Shown here: positions 1 to 8,591 of the stretch, in pieces | Numbering within the stretch: position 1 is the stretch's first letter | Layout: every line of letters starts with the position of its first letter | NCBI GenBank assembly: GCA_034664165.1 | Contig: JAXDIE010000023.1 | Coordinates: 4,156-68,155, forward strand | Origin: JACCVG01 sp034664165 | GTDB lineage: Bacteria; Actinomycetota; Thermoleophilia; Solirubrobacterales; Thermoleophilaceae | Direction: 5' to 3' | DNA length: 64,000 nucleotides | The notes under the pieces: model-generated | The model's database searches: none | The model's input: only the letters and a program-made list of their open reading frames with translations | What the model was told of the DNA's origin: nothing | Made by a program: the position numbers and the translations under genes

Positions 1-257
1 TCCTCACGCGCCAGGAACAGGGCACCGAGATGGAGCAGTGGCATGCGGTGAAGTCCGCAGCCGGCGATGCCATCGCGTCGGCCGGCGGCACCATCAGCCA
101 CCACCACGCCGTGGGGCGCGACCATGCTCCATGGCTCGGCCGCGAGGTCGGGGAACTTGGCCTGGACCTGATCCGGGCAGCCAAGGCCACGCTGGACCCG
201 GAGGGAGTAATGAACCCGGGCAAGCTGGTAGACGGGGCGCCGCTTCCCGGCGCCTGA
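1..257 (+). CDS. FAD-linked oxidase, C-terminal end (partial)
   Basis: Only the last 85 codons are visible; the frame is open from base 3 and the true start lies before the window. The motif HHHAVGRDH followed by a tail reading LDPEGVMNPGKL is the C-terminal signature of the FAD-linked oxidase family that includes alkyldihydroxyacetonephosphate synthase and D-lactate/glycolate oxidase-like enzymes. The run of three His is especially like the alkyl-DHAP synthase branch, where it lies at the active site. The substrate cannot be assigned. The next gene starts 36 nt downstream on the same strand, so the two may be cotranscribed. Confidence 0.82.
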   Translation, partial: LTRQEQGTEMEQWHAVKSAAGDAIASAGGTISHHHAVGRDHAPWLGREVGELGLDLIRAAKATLDPEGVMNPGKLVDGAPLPGA

Positions 258-293
258 GAGAACCAGGACAGACACTCAAACGGAGGAGAACAA

Positions 294-710
294 ATGGGAC
301 GCGAACAGGTCGACGTGACACAGGAGTGGGCGGCGCCGGTCGAGAAGGTCTTCGACTACCTCGGCGAGCACGAGAACCTCAGCAAGGTCTTCGGCATCAA
401 GGTCGAGCGGCTGCGGAGCGGCGATACGGACCGTAACGGCGTGGGCTCGGTTCGCAAGCTGGGCATCGGGCCGATCACCTTCGAGGAGACCGTGACGGAC
501 TACAAGGCCAACGAGCTCATCGAATACACGATCACCAAGGGCACGCCCCTGAAGGACCACCTGGGCACGATGCGCTTCAGCTCGACCCCGAGCGGCGGCA
601 GCAGGCTCCACTACACGATCGCCATCGAAGGTCCGCCGATCATCACGACCCTGGTCCGGATGCAGCTCCAGCGCTCGCTGTCGAGCGCGCTGCCCAAGAT
701 CCCGGTCTGA
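294..710 (+). CDS. SRPBCC-fold (polyketide cyclase/dehydrase-like) protein
   Basis: 138 aa. The N-terminal pattern (VTQEWAAPVEKVFDYL, then HENLSKVFG) is typical of SRPBCC/START-like proteins, where a helix-grip fold encloses a hydrophobic ligand. The length fits a single domain of this family. The ATG follows a clear Shine-Dalgarno (GGAGGAG about 7 nt upstream). No signal peptide or membrane segment is visible, so it should be cytosolic. A role in binding or processing a lipid-like intermediate would suit the neighbourhood but is inference. It ends directly against the convergent cupredoxin gene. Confidence 0.82.
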   Translation: MGREQVDVTQEWAAPVEKVFDYLGEHENLSKVFGIKVERLRSGDTDRNGVGSVRKLGIGPITFEETVTDYKANELIEYTITKGTPLKDHLGTMRFSSTPSGGSRLHYTIAIEGPPIITTLVRMQLQRSLSSALPKIPV

Positions 711-1070
711 TCAGCGAACGTGCAGGGTGCCCTTCATCCTCGGATGGATGCTGCAGAAATAGCCGTATGTACCGCGCTTGAGGGCGCTCACGCCCGTCAC
801 GCTCGCGGACCCACCGAACGTGATGTCCTTGCTACGGAACACGGGGCGGTGCTTCTTGAGCTTGGTGGCCGTGACGTTGTGCGGCGCCAGATCGAAGTTC
901 TGGAAGCTGAGGCCCCCGCCCCGCGAAATGGTCACGTTGGTGGTCGAATAGTTGCTGCCGGCGGAGCCGAGAGAAGCCAGAATGGTGCCGTTGGCGGCCA
1001 ACGCCGGCGGGGCGAGCGCCGCCAGGGCCACAACGCCGATCATCAGGGGCGGGATCCGTCTCACAGCCAC
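711..1070 (-). CDS. Exported plastocyanin-like cupredoxin
   Basis: 119 aa. Residues 1-25 form a signal peptide (basic MAVRRIP, hydrophobic core, ALA-A cleavage-like end). The mature part carries the type-1 copper ligand set: a His in the DLAPHNVTA segment, then Cys, His and Met in YFCSIHPRMKG. This arrangement is characteristic of small blue copper proteins of the plastocyanin/azurin type, which transfer electrons outside the membrane. Translation begins with GTG at 1070; a second in-frame GTG two codons in is possible. It diverges from the thioesterase gene with only 17 bp between the start codons. Confidence 0.86.
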   Translation of the reverse strand: MAVRRIPPLMIGVVALAALAPPALAANGTILASLGSAGSNYSTTNVTISRGGGLSFQNFDLAPHNVTATKLKKHRPVFRSKDITFGGSASVTGVSALKRGTYGYFCSIHPRMKGTLHVR

Positions 1071-1087
1071 CCAGGATATCCACGCTG

Positions 1088-1891
1088 ATGACCGAGCTCG
1101 ACCGCGACACCGCTTTGAGGCCGCTCGGCGACGGCCGGTACGAGGGCGCGGTGGCCGAGGGGTGGAACACGCCGCGCGGGCCGCTCGGTGGATACGTCAT
1201 GGCCATCCTGCTCCGGGGGCTGATCGAAGAGGTTGGCGATCCCGAGCGCCAAGTCCGCTCGCTGACGGTCAACTTCCTGCGATCGCCCGTGCCGGGGCCG
1301 GTCACGGTGAAGGCCGTGATCGAGCGCGTCGGGCGGTCGCTGACCACGACGACGGGCAGGCTCGAACAGGACGGCAAGGCCATCGCCATCGCCATCGCGA
1401 CCTTCTCCAAGCCCTGGCCCGGGAGCCCCGAGTTCTTCGCCAACCCCATGCCTGCGGTGGAGCCGGCGGACCCGGACGGCGATTCCACGCAGGGGCTCCC
1501 ACCGGGCAAACGGCCGCCGTTCGCCGACCGCCTCCGCATGCAGGTGCGCTTCGGCGCTCCGCTGTTCAGCGGAGCCGACAGCTCCCAGGTGGGTGGATGG
1601 CTGGGACTGCGCGACCCGCATCCGCTGGATGCGCTGGCCGTGGCCCTGCTCACCGACGCCTGGTTTCCGGCGCCGTGGCCGCGACTGACGGAGCTCACTC
1701 CGGCTCCCACGATCGAGCTATCGGTGTACTTCCGCTGTCCCCTCCCACTGCCCGCGGGCCCGCTTCTGGGCCGGTTCACCTCACGCGAGGCGCGCGCGGG
1801 CTTCTTCGACGAGGACGGCGAGCTGTGGGCGCCTGACGGGACGCTCGTGGCGCAGTCGCGGCAGCTCGCGCTGCTGATTCCACCGCACTAG
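1088..1891 (+). CDS. Acyl-CoA thioesterase-like protein (double hotdog)
   Basis: 267 aa. The sequence has the layout of TesB/thioesterase-like superfamily proteins: an N-terminal hotdog half with WNTPRGPLGGYVMA at about residues 27-40 and a second half from about residue 140 containing GGWLGLRDPHPLD. Such proteins hydrolyse acyl-CoA thioesters in the cytosol; a CoA chain of unknown type is the likely substrate. The family is assigned by pattern, and catalytic residues were not verified. It starts with ATG and ends convergently 8 bp before the end of the P450 gene. Confidence 0.78.
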   Translation: MTELDRDTALRPLGDGRYEGAVAEGWNTPRGPLGGYVMAILLRGLIEEVGDPERQVRSLTVNFLRSPVPGPVTVKAVIERVGRSLTTTTGRLEQDGKAIAIAIATFSKPWPGSPEFFANPMPAVEPADPDGDSTQGLPPGKRPPFADRLRMQVRFGAPLFSGADSSQVGGWLGLRDPHPLDALAVALLTDAWFPAPWPRLTELTPAPTIELSVYFRCPLPLPAGPLLGRFTSREARAGFFDEDGELWAPDGTLVAQSRQLALLIPPH

Positions 1892-1898
1892 TCCGCGC

Positions 1899-3308
1899 CT
1901 ACGGGCGGCGTGCGCGCATCACCACGGTGGCCCCCTCCTTGGGGATCATCGTGACGTTGCGATGCACCGCCCGTTCGGGCCTGGGGTCCGGCGCCACCAG
2001 GTCGACGCGGCGCATGACCGCCTCCATCACCACCCGCTGCTCCGCCATCGCCAGCGTCGCGCCCAGACAGCGCCTGATGCCGCCGCCGAAGGGGATCCAT
2101 TCGTAGGTCCCCGGCTTGTGCCCGAGGAAACGCTCCAGGCGGAACGTGTGCGGGTCGGGATAGAGGTCCTCTCGCTGGTGGAGCAGCAGGATGCTCATGG
2201 CAACCGGCGTGTCGGCCGGGACTGCGTACCTGCCCAGGCGCCACGGCACGGTGACCCGTCGCCCGATGATGGGGATCACCGGCCTGATCCGCATGCCCTC
2301 GATGATCGCGGCCTCCACGTGCTCGGCCGAATCCTCATCGCTGCGCACGGCGTCGCGCAGCCGCTCGTACGCCGCGGGCGTGCGCAGCATCCGCTCGAAC
2401 GTCCACGCAAGGGAATTCGCCGTGGTCTCGTGCCCGGCCAGGACCAGGGTCAGCAGCTCATCGCGCAGGTGGCTGTCGGTGAGCGGCTCGCCATCCTCCG
2501 TGGTCGTGCGCAGCAGCATCGAGAGGATGTCCGACCCGGACTCGTAGGCCCCCGACGCACGGCGCTTGCGGATCACGGCATAGGTCGGCTTGTCGAGCAG
2601 CGTGATCCCGGCACGCGTGCCGGCGACCGGCTCGTCCCGGCCGATGTTCAGCAGCTCGGAGACCTGTGCGACGGGCGTGGTCGAGAGCCTGACCAGCACC
2701 TTGATGGCGGCGCGGAGCGCGTACTCGGGGCTGCCCGGAGCGGGACGGCCCTCGATGCCGAAGATGCCCGACATGATCACATCGAGGGTGATGGCCTGCA
2801 TCCGCGGAGCCAGCTGGAACTCGCGACCGGTCTGCCAGCGGTTGATCTCCCGCTCGGTCACATCGGAGATCATCGCCACGTAGCGCTCGACCGCATCGCC
2901 GTGGAACGGGGGCAGCAACAGCTTGCGCTGGCGCATGTGGTGGTCACCGAGCGCCGTGAGGGTGGAGTTGGGGCCCACGATCGGGCGAAGCGGCGACTCG
3001 CCGGTCAGCGACGGGGCCAGGGCCGGCTGTGCCGTGAAGAGCGATCGCACGTGATCCGGGTGGCTGGTGATTGCGGGGTTCCCCCGGATCATCCCGCGCA
3101 GCGTGAAGACGTCGCCCCCATACGCGCGGTCCCAGCGCCTGAGGAAGTCACCCTGGCGAAGGCTGAACTGCAGTGTCTGCATCAGCCGCGGGCGGGGAAT
3201 CAGCGGCGGGGCCGGCAGCCGGACGTCCTGATCCTCCAGCGGGCCGGCGGGCGACGGCGGGACCTGGCCGATCCAGGGATTGGGCGGCGCCTGGGTGGTT
3301 GCGCTCAC
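1899..3308 (-). CDS. Cytochrome P450 monooxygenase (first)
   Basis: 469 aa, normal length. Family motifs are intact: I-helix AGHETT near residue 290, K-helix EGMR, and the heme-binding loop FGGGIRRCLGA near residue 405 with the thiolate Cys. The RKLLLPPFHG segment after the B-C region and the WIPFGGG approach to the heme loop resemble the CYP135/CYP138-type P450s of actinobacteria. It should hydroxylate a hydrophobic substrate using an external redox partner, possibly the ferredoxin reductase at 4091. The start is GTG with GAGGAGGA upstream. It lies directly downstream of the TetR gene on the same strand, 58 bp away, suggesting a regulator-P450 operon. Confidence 0.9.
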   Translation of the reverse strand: MSATTQAPPNPWIGQVPPSPAGPLEDQDVRLPAPPLIPRPRLMQTLQFSLRQGDFLRRWDRAYGGDVFTLRGMIRGNPAITSHPDHVRSLFTAQPALAPSLTGESPLRPIVGPNSTLTALGDHHMRQRKLLLPPFHGDAVERYVAMISDVTEREINRWQTGREFQLAPRMQAITLDVIMSGIFGIEGRPAPGSPEYALRAAIKVLVRLSTTPVAQVSELLNIGRDEPVAGTRAGITLLDKPTYAVIRKRRASGAYESGSDILSMLLRTTTEDGEPLTDSHLRDELLTLVLAGHETTANSLAWTFERMLRTPAAYERLRDAVRSDEDSAEHVEAAIIEGMRIRPVIPIIGRRVTVPWRLGRYAVPADTPVAMSILLLHQREDLYPDPHTFRLERFLGHKPGTYEWIPFGGGIRRCLGATLAMAEQRVVMEAVMRRVDLVAPDPRPERAVHRNVTMIPKEGATVVMRARRP

Positions 3309-3366
3309 GATCGCATCCTCCTCATCAAGTCATCAAGGAATGTGACACCAACTGATGACAAGGTTA

Positions 3367-3993
3367 TCACCGCCAGTTGGGCACGCCCACCACGATCATC
3401 GCGAGTTGCTTCTCTGCCGTCCGGATGACGTCCTGTTCGGCGGCGCCGCCCTCAGCCGGCACCTCCAGCAGATCTTCGACGATCAGGACCATCGCGTTCA
3501 CGAAGAGGGCGGCCAGCGCCTGAAGGTCCTCCGTGCCCCAGTCCTTGAGAAACGGAAACCGCGCCAGGTCGGTGGCCAGCTCGGTGGAGACCAGCCGGAT
3601 CTCGCCGCGGATGGCGTGGCGCAGGACGGCGTTCCCGCTGAACCGCTCGCGGGCGATGAACCGGAAGTGCGCGCGGCTCTCGTGGACGCTGCGCACCAGT
3701 GTCTCCACCGATCCCCGGATGACCTGCTCGGAGCGCAGCGTGTCTGCTCGCGCCGAGCGGAGCATCTGGCGGAGCGTGCGAAACGACTCGTCGACCAGCA
3801 CCAGGCCGAGCTCGTCCATGCTCTCGAAGTGGCGGTAGAAGGCAGTCGGCACGACCCCCGCCGCGCGGGCCACCTCGCGCAGGCTCAATGCGCTGAAGCT
3901 GTTGCTCTCAAGAAGGCTGAGCGCTGCTCCCAGGAGTTCGTCCCTGGTCTGCTGCTTGCGCTCCTGCCGCGACTGTGAAGCACGTGTGTTCAC
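3367..3993 (-). CDS. TetR-family transcriptional regulator (first)
   Basis: 208 aa. The N-terminal helix-turn-helix (about residues 15-60: LLGAALSLLES, LSLREVARAAGV, TAFYRHFESMDEL) is the standard TetR DNA-binding domain. The C-terminal part is a helical ligand-binding domain of unknown specificity. Its GTG start is set back from the divergent reductase-desaturase operon by about 100 bp that hold two inverted repeats (4002-4017 and 4055-4070). It therefore probably represses both itself with the downstream P450 and the divergent operon, responding to a fatty acid, sterol or similar ligand (inferred). Confidence 0.9.
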   Translation of the reverse strand: MNTRASQSRQERKQQTRDELLGAALSLLESNSFSALSLREVARAAGVVPTAFYRHFESMDELGLVLVDESFRTLRQMLRSARADTLRSEQVIRGSVETLVRSVHESRAHFRFIARERFSGNAVLRHAIRGEIRLVSTELATDLARFPFLKDWGTEDLQALAALFVNAMVLIVEDLLEVPAEGGAAEQDVIRTAEKQLAMIVVGVPNWR

Positions 3994-4001
3994 AGATCTA
4001 G

Positions 4002-4017
4002 TGTGACGGAACTCACA
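4002..4017. promoter_or_regulatory. Inverted repeat, candidate TetR autoregulatory operator
   Basis: TGTGA-CGGAAC-TCACA, perfect 5-bp arms with a 6-bp spacer, begins 8 bp upstream of the TetR start at 3993. Position and symmetry fit an autoregulatory site; no binding data exist here. Confidence 0.5.
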
Positions 4018-4048
4018 GACATGAGGCTAACCAATCGGATTTCCTGGG

Positions 4049-4070
4049 TACTGTGTGTACAGTCGTACAC
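4049..4070 (+). promoter_or_regulatory. -10 box and operator of the reductase-desaturase operon
   Basis: TACTGT (4049-4054) matches the actinobacterial TANNNT -10 consensus. It directly abuts the perfect palindrome GTGTAC-AGTC-GTACAC at 4055-4070, which would cover the transcription start. That geometry suits repression by the divergently encoded TetR protein. A recognisable -35 was not found. Confidence 0.55.
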
Positions 4071-4090
4071 TGAAACTTCGAGAGGACAAG

Positions 4091-5167
4091 ATGACCGCAA
4101 CAACCACCAAGCGCCCGTTCGGAGTCGGCCTGCTCGACGCCCTGGCCGGGCCGCACGGCATTGACCGCTACCTCGAGATCCTGCGGCCCGTCTGGTCGCT
4201 CGGCGACGCCCGGGCACAGGTCACCGAGGTGCGCCGCCCCACTCGCGACAGCGTCACCCTGACACTGCGGCCCAACCGCGGCTGGTCCGGCTTCACCGCC
4301 GGCCAGTTCATCCGGATGGGCGTCGAGATCAACGGCGTCCGCGAGACCCGCTGCTACTCCCCGGCCTGCTCGGAGGGCGCCCACGGCGTCATCGAGATCA
4401 CGGTGCGCAGGCATCCCGAAGGCAAGGTCTCGGGATTCCTCGTCGACAACGCGCGCCCTGGGATGCACGTCGAGCTCTCGGAAGCCGACGGCGACTTCAT
4501 CCTTCCCGCGGAGCGCCCGGCCCACGTCCTGCTGCTCAGTGGCGGCAGCGGGATCACCCCGGTGATGGCCATGCTGCGCACGCTGTGCGAGGAGGGGCAC
4601 CGTGGCTCAATCACGTTCCTGCACTACTCCCGAGGCCCGGCCGACGTTGCCTACAAGGCCGAGCTGGACGAGCTGGCTCGCCGCCACCCCAACGTCCGGG
4701 TGGTCCACGGCCATACGCGCGAGGCCGGCGGCGACCTTGCCGGCCACATCGACGCGGGCCATCTCCGCGCCGCCCGGGTCGACCCCGCTTGCACGCCCGC
4801 TTTCGCCTGCGGCCCGCCCAGCCTCATCGAGGCGGCCCGGCAGCTCTGGCCCGATGAGTTGCTTCACACGGAGAGCTTCCTCCCGCCTTCGCTGACCATC
4901 ATCGGCGACGACGCCACGGGCAGCATCAGCTTCACCGGCAGCGGGCAGCGCGTCGAAAACGACGGCCGCACCCTGCTGGAGCAGGCGGAGCGCGCCGAAC
5001 TGAGCCCCGACTTCGGTTGCCGGATGGGCATCTGCAAGACCTGCACGTGCCGGAAGACGGCCGGAGTCGTGCGTAACGCCCTGACCGGCCAGGTCTCTGC
5101 GGCCGAGGACGAGGACATCCAGATCTGCGTATCGGTGCCCGTCGGCGACGTGGCACTCGAGCTTTGA
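4091..5167 (+). CDS. Ferredoxin-NAD(P) reductase with C-terminal 2Fe-2S domain
   Basis: 358 aa. The order is an FAD-binding barrel (FTAGQFIRMG, then RCYSPA around residues 85-105), an NAD(P)-binding domain (LLSGGSGITPVMAML near 155-170) and a C-terminal plant-type 2Fe-2S domain with CRMGICKTCTC near 315-325 and a fourth Cys in IQICVSVP. Such proteins pass electrons from NAD(P)H to an oxygenase or desaturase. The downstream gene is a membrane desaturase starting 29 nt later, the same pairing as mycobacterial Rv3230c with DesA3, so desaturase support is the most likely role. The ATG at 4091, preceded by AGAGGAC, was chosen over an in-frame GTG at 4055 that lies inside the operator. Confidence 0.9.
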   Translation: MTATTTKRPFGVGLLDALAGPHGIDRYLEILRPVWSLGDARAQVTEVRRPTRDSVTLTLRPNRGWSGFTAGQFIRMGVEINGVRETRCYSPACSEGAHGVIEITVRRHPEGKVSGFLVDNARPGMHVELSEADGDFILPAERPAHVLLLSGGSGITPVMAMLRTLCEEGHRGSITFLHYSRGPADVAYKAELDELARRHPNVRVVHGHTREAGGDLAGHIDAGHLRAARVDPACTPAFACGPPSLIEAARQLWPDELLHTESFLPPSLTIIGDDATGSISFTGSGQRVENDGRTLLEQAERAELSPDFGCRMGICKTCTCRKTAGVVRNALTGQVSAAEDEDIQICVSVPVGDVALEL

Positions 5168-5196
5168 CACAACAACTTCGATCAAGGAGAGATGAA

Positions 5197-6318
5197 ATGA
5201 GCATCACCCACGCACACATGACCCCCGAGCAGGCCGAGGCGTTCGGCAAGGAGCTCGACGCCATCCGCGAGCGCGTCCTGGCCGACGTCGGCCAGCGCGA
5301 CGCCGACTACATCCGCAAGGTGATCCGGGCCCAGCGCGGCCTCGAGGTCGCGGGTCGCGGACTCATGTTCGCGGGCTTCTTCCCGCCCGCCTGGGTCGCC
5401 GGGACGGCCGCCCTGTCCGTCTCGAAGATCCTCGACAACATGGAGATCGGGCACAACGTGATGCACGGCCAGTACGACTGGATGAAGGACCCGGAGCTGA
5501 CCAGCAAGGGCTTCGAGTGGGACAGCGCCTGCCCGGGCGACCAGTGGCGCCACTCCCACAACTACATGCACCACACCCACACCAACATCCTGGGTAAGGA
5601 CCGTGACATCGGCTACGGCGTGCTGCGCATGTCCGAGGACCAGCGCTGGCACCCGTACTACCTGGGCAACCCCCTATACGCCACGCTGCTGGCCACGTTC
5701 TTCCAGTACGGCGTGGCCCTGCACGACCTGGAGGTCGAGGAGATCACGGCCGGGCGCGCCACCTGGGGCGAGAAGCGCGAGATGGCTCAGAAGATCTGGC
5801 AGAAGGTCAGGCGCCAGACGCTCAAGGACTATGTGCTGTTCCCGCTGCTCACCGGCCCCTCGCTGCCGTTCACCCTGGCCGGCAACGCGGTGGCCAACCT
5901 CAACCGCAACCTGTGGTCCTTCATGATCATCTTCTGCGGCCACTTCCCGGACGGCGTGGAGGAGTTCACCGAGGAGGAGACAGCCGATGAGACCCGCGGT
6001 GAGTGGTACTACCGCCAGCTGCTGGGCTCGGCCAACCTCACCGGCGGCAAGCTCTTCCACATCATGTCGGGCAACCTGAGCCACCAGATCGAGCACCACC
6101 TGTTCCCGGACCTGCCGGCCCACCGCTATGCGGAGATCTCGGTCGAGGTCAGGGAGATCTGCGAGCGCTACGGACTGCCCTACAACGCGGGCCCTCTGCA
6201 CCAGCAGTTCGGCAGCGTGGTGAAGAAGATCTGCAGGCTTGCCCTGCCCGGCCGGGGTGGCAGCGATGCCGCGCCCGCCATGGAGAAGCCCGAGGTGGCA
6301 CTGGCGGCCGCAGCCTGA
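5197..6318 (+). CDS. Membrane fatty acid desaturase (DesA3-like)
   Basis: 373 aa. Three histidine clusters bind the diiron centre: GHNVMHG near residue 87, HSHNYMHHTHTN near 117-128 and HQIEHHLFP near 298-306. Hydrophobic stretches between them fit an integral membrane acyl-lipid or acyl-CoA desaturase. Its electron donor is presumably the reductase encoded just upstream. AAGGAGA sits 6 nt before the ATG at 5197, which was preferred over an in-frame TTG at 5164 overlapping the previous stop codon. The operon is preceded by a probable TetR operator. The double-bond position cannot be inferred. Confidence 0.92.
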   Translation: MSITHAHMTPEQAEAFGKELDAIRERVLADVGQRDADYIRKVIRAQRGLEVAGRGLMFAGFFPPAWVAGTAALSVSKILDNMEIGHNVMHGQYDWMKDPELTSKGFEWDSACPGDQWRHSHNYMHHTHTNILGKDRDIGYGVLRMSEDQRWHPYYLGNPLYATLLATFFQYGVALHDLEVEEITAGRATWGEKREMAQKIWQKVRRQTLKDYVLFPLLTGPSLPFTLAGNAVANLNRNLWSFMIIFCGHFPDGVEEFTEEETADETRGEWYYRQLLGSANLTGGKLFHIMSGNLSHQIEHHLFPDLPAHRYAEISVEVREICERYGLPYNAGPLHQQFGSVVKKICRLALPGRGGSDAAPAMEKPEVALAAAA

Positions 6319-6331
6319 GATCCTTTCGCAC

Positions 6332-6535
6332 ATGGCACGACTTGACGACGCGGAGACGCGCAAGGACGTGATCCAGGCGACGGTCGAATCGGGCGCGACC
6401 CACGTCGGCCAGATCGTCGGGATCGTGGCCGGCGCGGTGCGGGACGTGACGCGCGAGGTCGGCGACTTCGCGACCGATCTGTTCGAGATGCGAGAGGCCG
6501 CGGAGCGCGCCAAGGCGGATGAGCCCGCCGAGTGA
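6332..6535 (+). CDS. Small hypothetical protein
   Basis: 67 aa starting at ATG 6332, 13 nt after the desaturase stop; its stop overlaps the GTG of the next gene (GTGA). The product is soluble and acidic at its C-terminus. A central stretch around THVGQIVGIVAGAVRDVTREVG could form one amphipathic or weakly membrane-associated helix. I recognise no family. Tight coupling to both neighbours argues that it is translated; function unknown. Confidence 0.62.
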   Translation: MARLDDAETRKDVIQATVESGATHVGQIVGIVAGAVRDVTREVGDFATDLFEMREAAERAKADEPAE

Positions 6536-7977
6536 GCCCTCCGCGGGTCGTGATCATCGGCGCCGGGATGTCCGGCATCTGCATGGGCGCGACGCTCGAG
6601 CGCCAGGGCATCGCGTCGTACACGATCCTCGAAAAGGGAAACGACGTGGGTGGCACCTGGCGCGAGAACACCTACCCCGGCCTGTCCTGCGACGTCGCCT
6701 CGCGCGCCTACTGCTATTCGTTCGCGCCGAATGCCGGCTGGACCAGCACCTTCCCGCCCGGGCCCGAGGTACACGGTTACTTCAAGGGAGTTGCGCAGAA
6801 GGCCGGGGTGTACGACCACGTCCGCTTCGGCGCCGAGGTCGTGGAGGGCCGCTGGGAGGCCGGGCACTGGGTGCTCGAGCTGAAGAACGGCGACAGGATC
6901 GAGGCCGACGTGGTGGTCTCGGCCTGCGGTGTCCTCCACCACCCCGTCCTGCCCGACATCGAGGGCCTCGAGACCTTCGCCGGCCCCAAGTTCCACTCCG
7001 CCCGCTGGGACCACTCCGTGAAGGTCGACGGCGTCCGCCTGGGTGTGGTGGGAACCGGATCGACCGGCGTGCAGATCACCAAGGCGCTCGGTGGCGTGGC
7101 GGCGAAGCTCTCGCTCTTCCAGCGCTCGCCGCAGTGGGTCTATCCCGTGGGCAACATCCGCTTCTCCCGGCTCAACCGGTTTCTGCATCGGCGCTTCCCT
7201 GCGCTGAGCCGCCTGTCCTATCGTGGCTGGCAGTGGGCCTACGAGGAGACCTTCGTCAAGGCGACCATGAAGCCAGGGTGGCAGCGGCGAATGATGAGCG
7301 GGATGTGCCGTCTGCACGTGCGCTCGGTCAAAGACCCCGAGCTGCGACGCAAGCTCACGCCAGACACCCAGCCGATGTGCCGGCGCCTGATCATGGGCAA
7401 GGGCTTCTACAAGGCGGTGCAGCGCGATGACGTGGAGGTCATCACCGAGGGCATCGACCGGGTGGTCCCCGAAGGCGTGATCACCGCGGACGGCCGCGTT
7501 CATGACCTCGACGTCCTGGTTCTGGCCACGGGCTTTGACGCGCAGGCCTACCTGCGCCCGATCGAGCTGGTCGGCCCCTCGGGCAACCGTCTGAGCGAGG
7601 CTTGGGGCCACAAGCCCCACGCCTACCGCACGGTCGGCCTTCCCGGGTTCCCCAACTTCTTCATGCTGATGGGCCCCCACAGCCCGGTCGGCAACGTCTC
7701 GCTCGTGGCCATCGCCGAGACCCAGGCCGACTACATCGCGGGGTGGGTGCGGATGCTCGACAGCGGCCAGACCAGCGCCGCCTCCCCTCGGGCCGACGTG
7801 ACCGCCCGCTACAACGAGGAGATGGTCGCGGCCCTGCCCCAGACCGTCTGGACCACCGGCTGCAAGAGCTGGTACCTGGATGCCGACGGGCTGCCGTCGC
7901 TCTGGCCGTGGACGCCCGCGCGGCATCGCGAGATGCTGGCCGAGCCACAGCTGGAGGAGTTCGAGCCCGTCGCTTAA
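6532..7977 (+). CDS. Flavin-containing Baeyer-Villiger-type monooxygenase
   Basis: 481 aa. An N-terminal FAD Rossmann motif (IIGAGMSGICMG, residues 7-18) and an internal NADPH Rossmann motif (GVVGTGSTGVQI, near 171) flank FAGPKFHSARW. The last matches the FxGxxxHxxxW fingerprint of Baeyer-Villiger monooxygenases. Such enzymes insert oxygen next to a ketone, giving an ester or lactone. The natural substrate is unknown; a cyclic or long-chain ketone from the surrounding oxidative pathways is plausible. Translation starts at GTG 6532, overlapping the preceding stop by the GTGA arrangement. It ends convergently, overlapping the next TetR gene by 4 bp. Confidence 0.9.
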   Translation: MSPPRVVIIGAGMSGICMGATLERQGIASYTILEKGNDVGGTWRENTYPGLSCDVASRAYCYSFAPNAGWTSTFPPGPEVHGYFKGVAQKAGVYDHVRFGAEVVEGRWEAGHWVLELKNGDRIEADVVVSACGVLHHPVLPDIEGLETFAGPKFHSARWDHSVKVDGVRLGVVGTGSTGVQITKALGGVAAKLSLFQRSPQWVYPVGNIRFSRLNRFLHRRFPALSRLSYRGWQWAYEETFVKATMKPGWQRRMMSGMCRLHVRSVKDPELRRKLTPDTQPMCRRLIMGKGFYKAVQRDDVEVITEGIDRVVPEGVITADGRVHDLDVLVLATGFDAQAYLRPIELVGPSGNRLSEAWGHKPHAYRTVGLPGFPNFFMLMGPHSPVGNVSLVAIAETQADYIAGWVRMLDSGQTSAASPRADVTARYNEEMVAALPQTVWTTGCKSWYLDADGLPSLWPWTPARHREMLAEPQLEEFEPVA

Positions 7978-8591
7978 CCCTTCCAGGCTTCCCCGGCCCG
8001 GATTCGGTCGAAGCCGAGCCAGACGGTGTTCATCGCCGCCGCCACGATCTGCTCGCGGGGCACTTCCGGGTTGTCCGCCCACCAGATGGCCAGGCGGGTG
8101 AGGCCGCCGCGGATGATCTCGGACTCCATCGTCGACATGACCGGGTCGGCCGGACCGCCCTGCAGTGCCGAGACCATCGCCGCGAGCAGATCGACAGAGC
8201 TCTCGAGGACCTCGCGATGCACGGCGGCGATCTCCGGGTCGCCCGTCGACTCGCTGAAGTACATCCGCGGCGCGTAGGGGTTTGCCTGCACGTAGCGGGC
8301 CCATGCGTCGAAGGCCCGCGGCACCCTCTGCTCCGCCGGCGCATCACCCGCCAGGCTCGTTCGCCACATCTCGAGGAGCTCGTCCCGCGTTCGCTCGAGC
8401 AACCGGCGGTGGAGGGCCACCTTGGACGGGAAGTGGTCGTAGAAAACCGGGGGCGTGACGCCGGCGCGCCTGACTATCGCCTCGATCGAGGCTCCGTGGT
8501 AGCCACGCTCGGTGAACACGTCGACTGCCGCCAGTTCGATGAGCTCTCGACGTGCTTCCGCGGTGAGGCGCTTCCGGGGCTTCGTTGACAA
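7974..8591 (-). CDS. TetR-family transcriptional regulator (second)
   Basis: 205 aa. The N-terminal HTH spans about residues 12-58 (IELAAVDVFTERGYHGASIEAIVRRAG within two helices, then FYDHFPSK). The rest is a helical ligand domain. The only upstream start in frame before a stop codon is TTG at 8591, preceded by an AAGGA-type ribosome site. Palindromes at 8592-8609 and 8616-8629 lie between it and the divergent membrane-protein gene. It is convergent with, and may also control, the monooxygenase. Confidence 0.88.
   Translation of the reverse strand: MSTKPRKRLTAEARRELIELAAVDVFTERGYHGASIEAIVRRAGVTPPVFYDHFPSKVALHRRLLERTRDELLEMWRTSLAGDAPAEQRVPRAFDAWARYVQANPYAPRMYFSESTGDPEIAAVHREVLESSVDLLAAMVSALQGGPADPVMSTMESEIIRGGLTRLAIWWADNPEVPREQIVAAAMNTVWLGFDRIRAGEAWKG

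Noticed and set aside
5674..8304. An 876-codon open frame on the minus strand across the desaturase and monooxygenase genes
   Set aside because: It is antisense to two genes with intact active-site motifs, has no recognisable domain, and is the kind of long antisense frame expected in G/C-rich third-position DNA.
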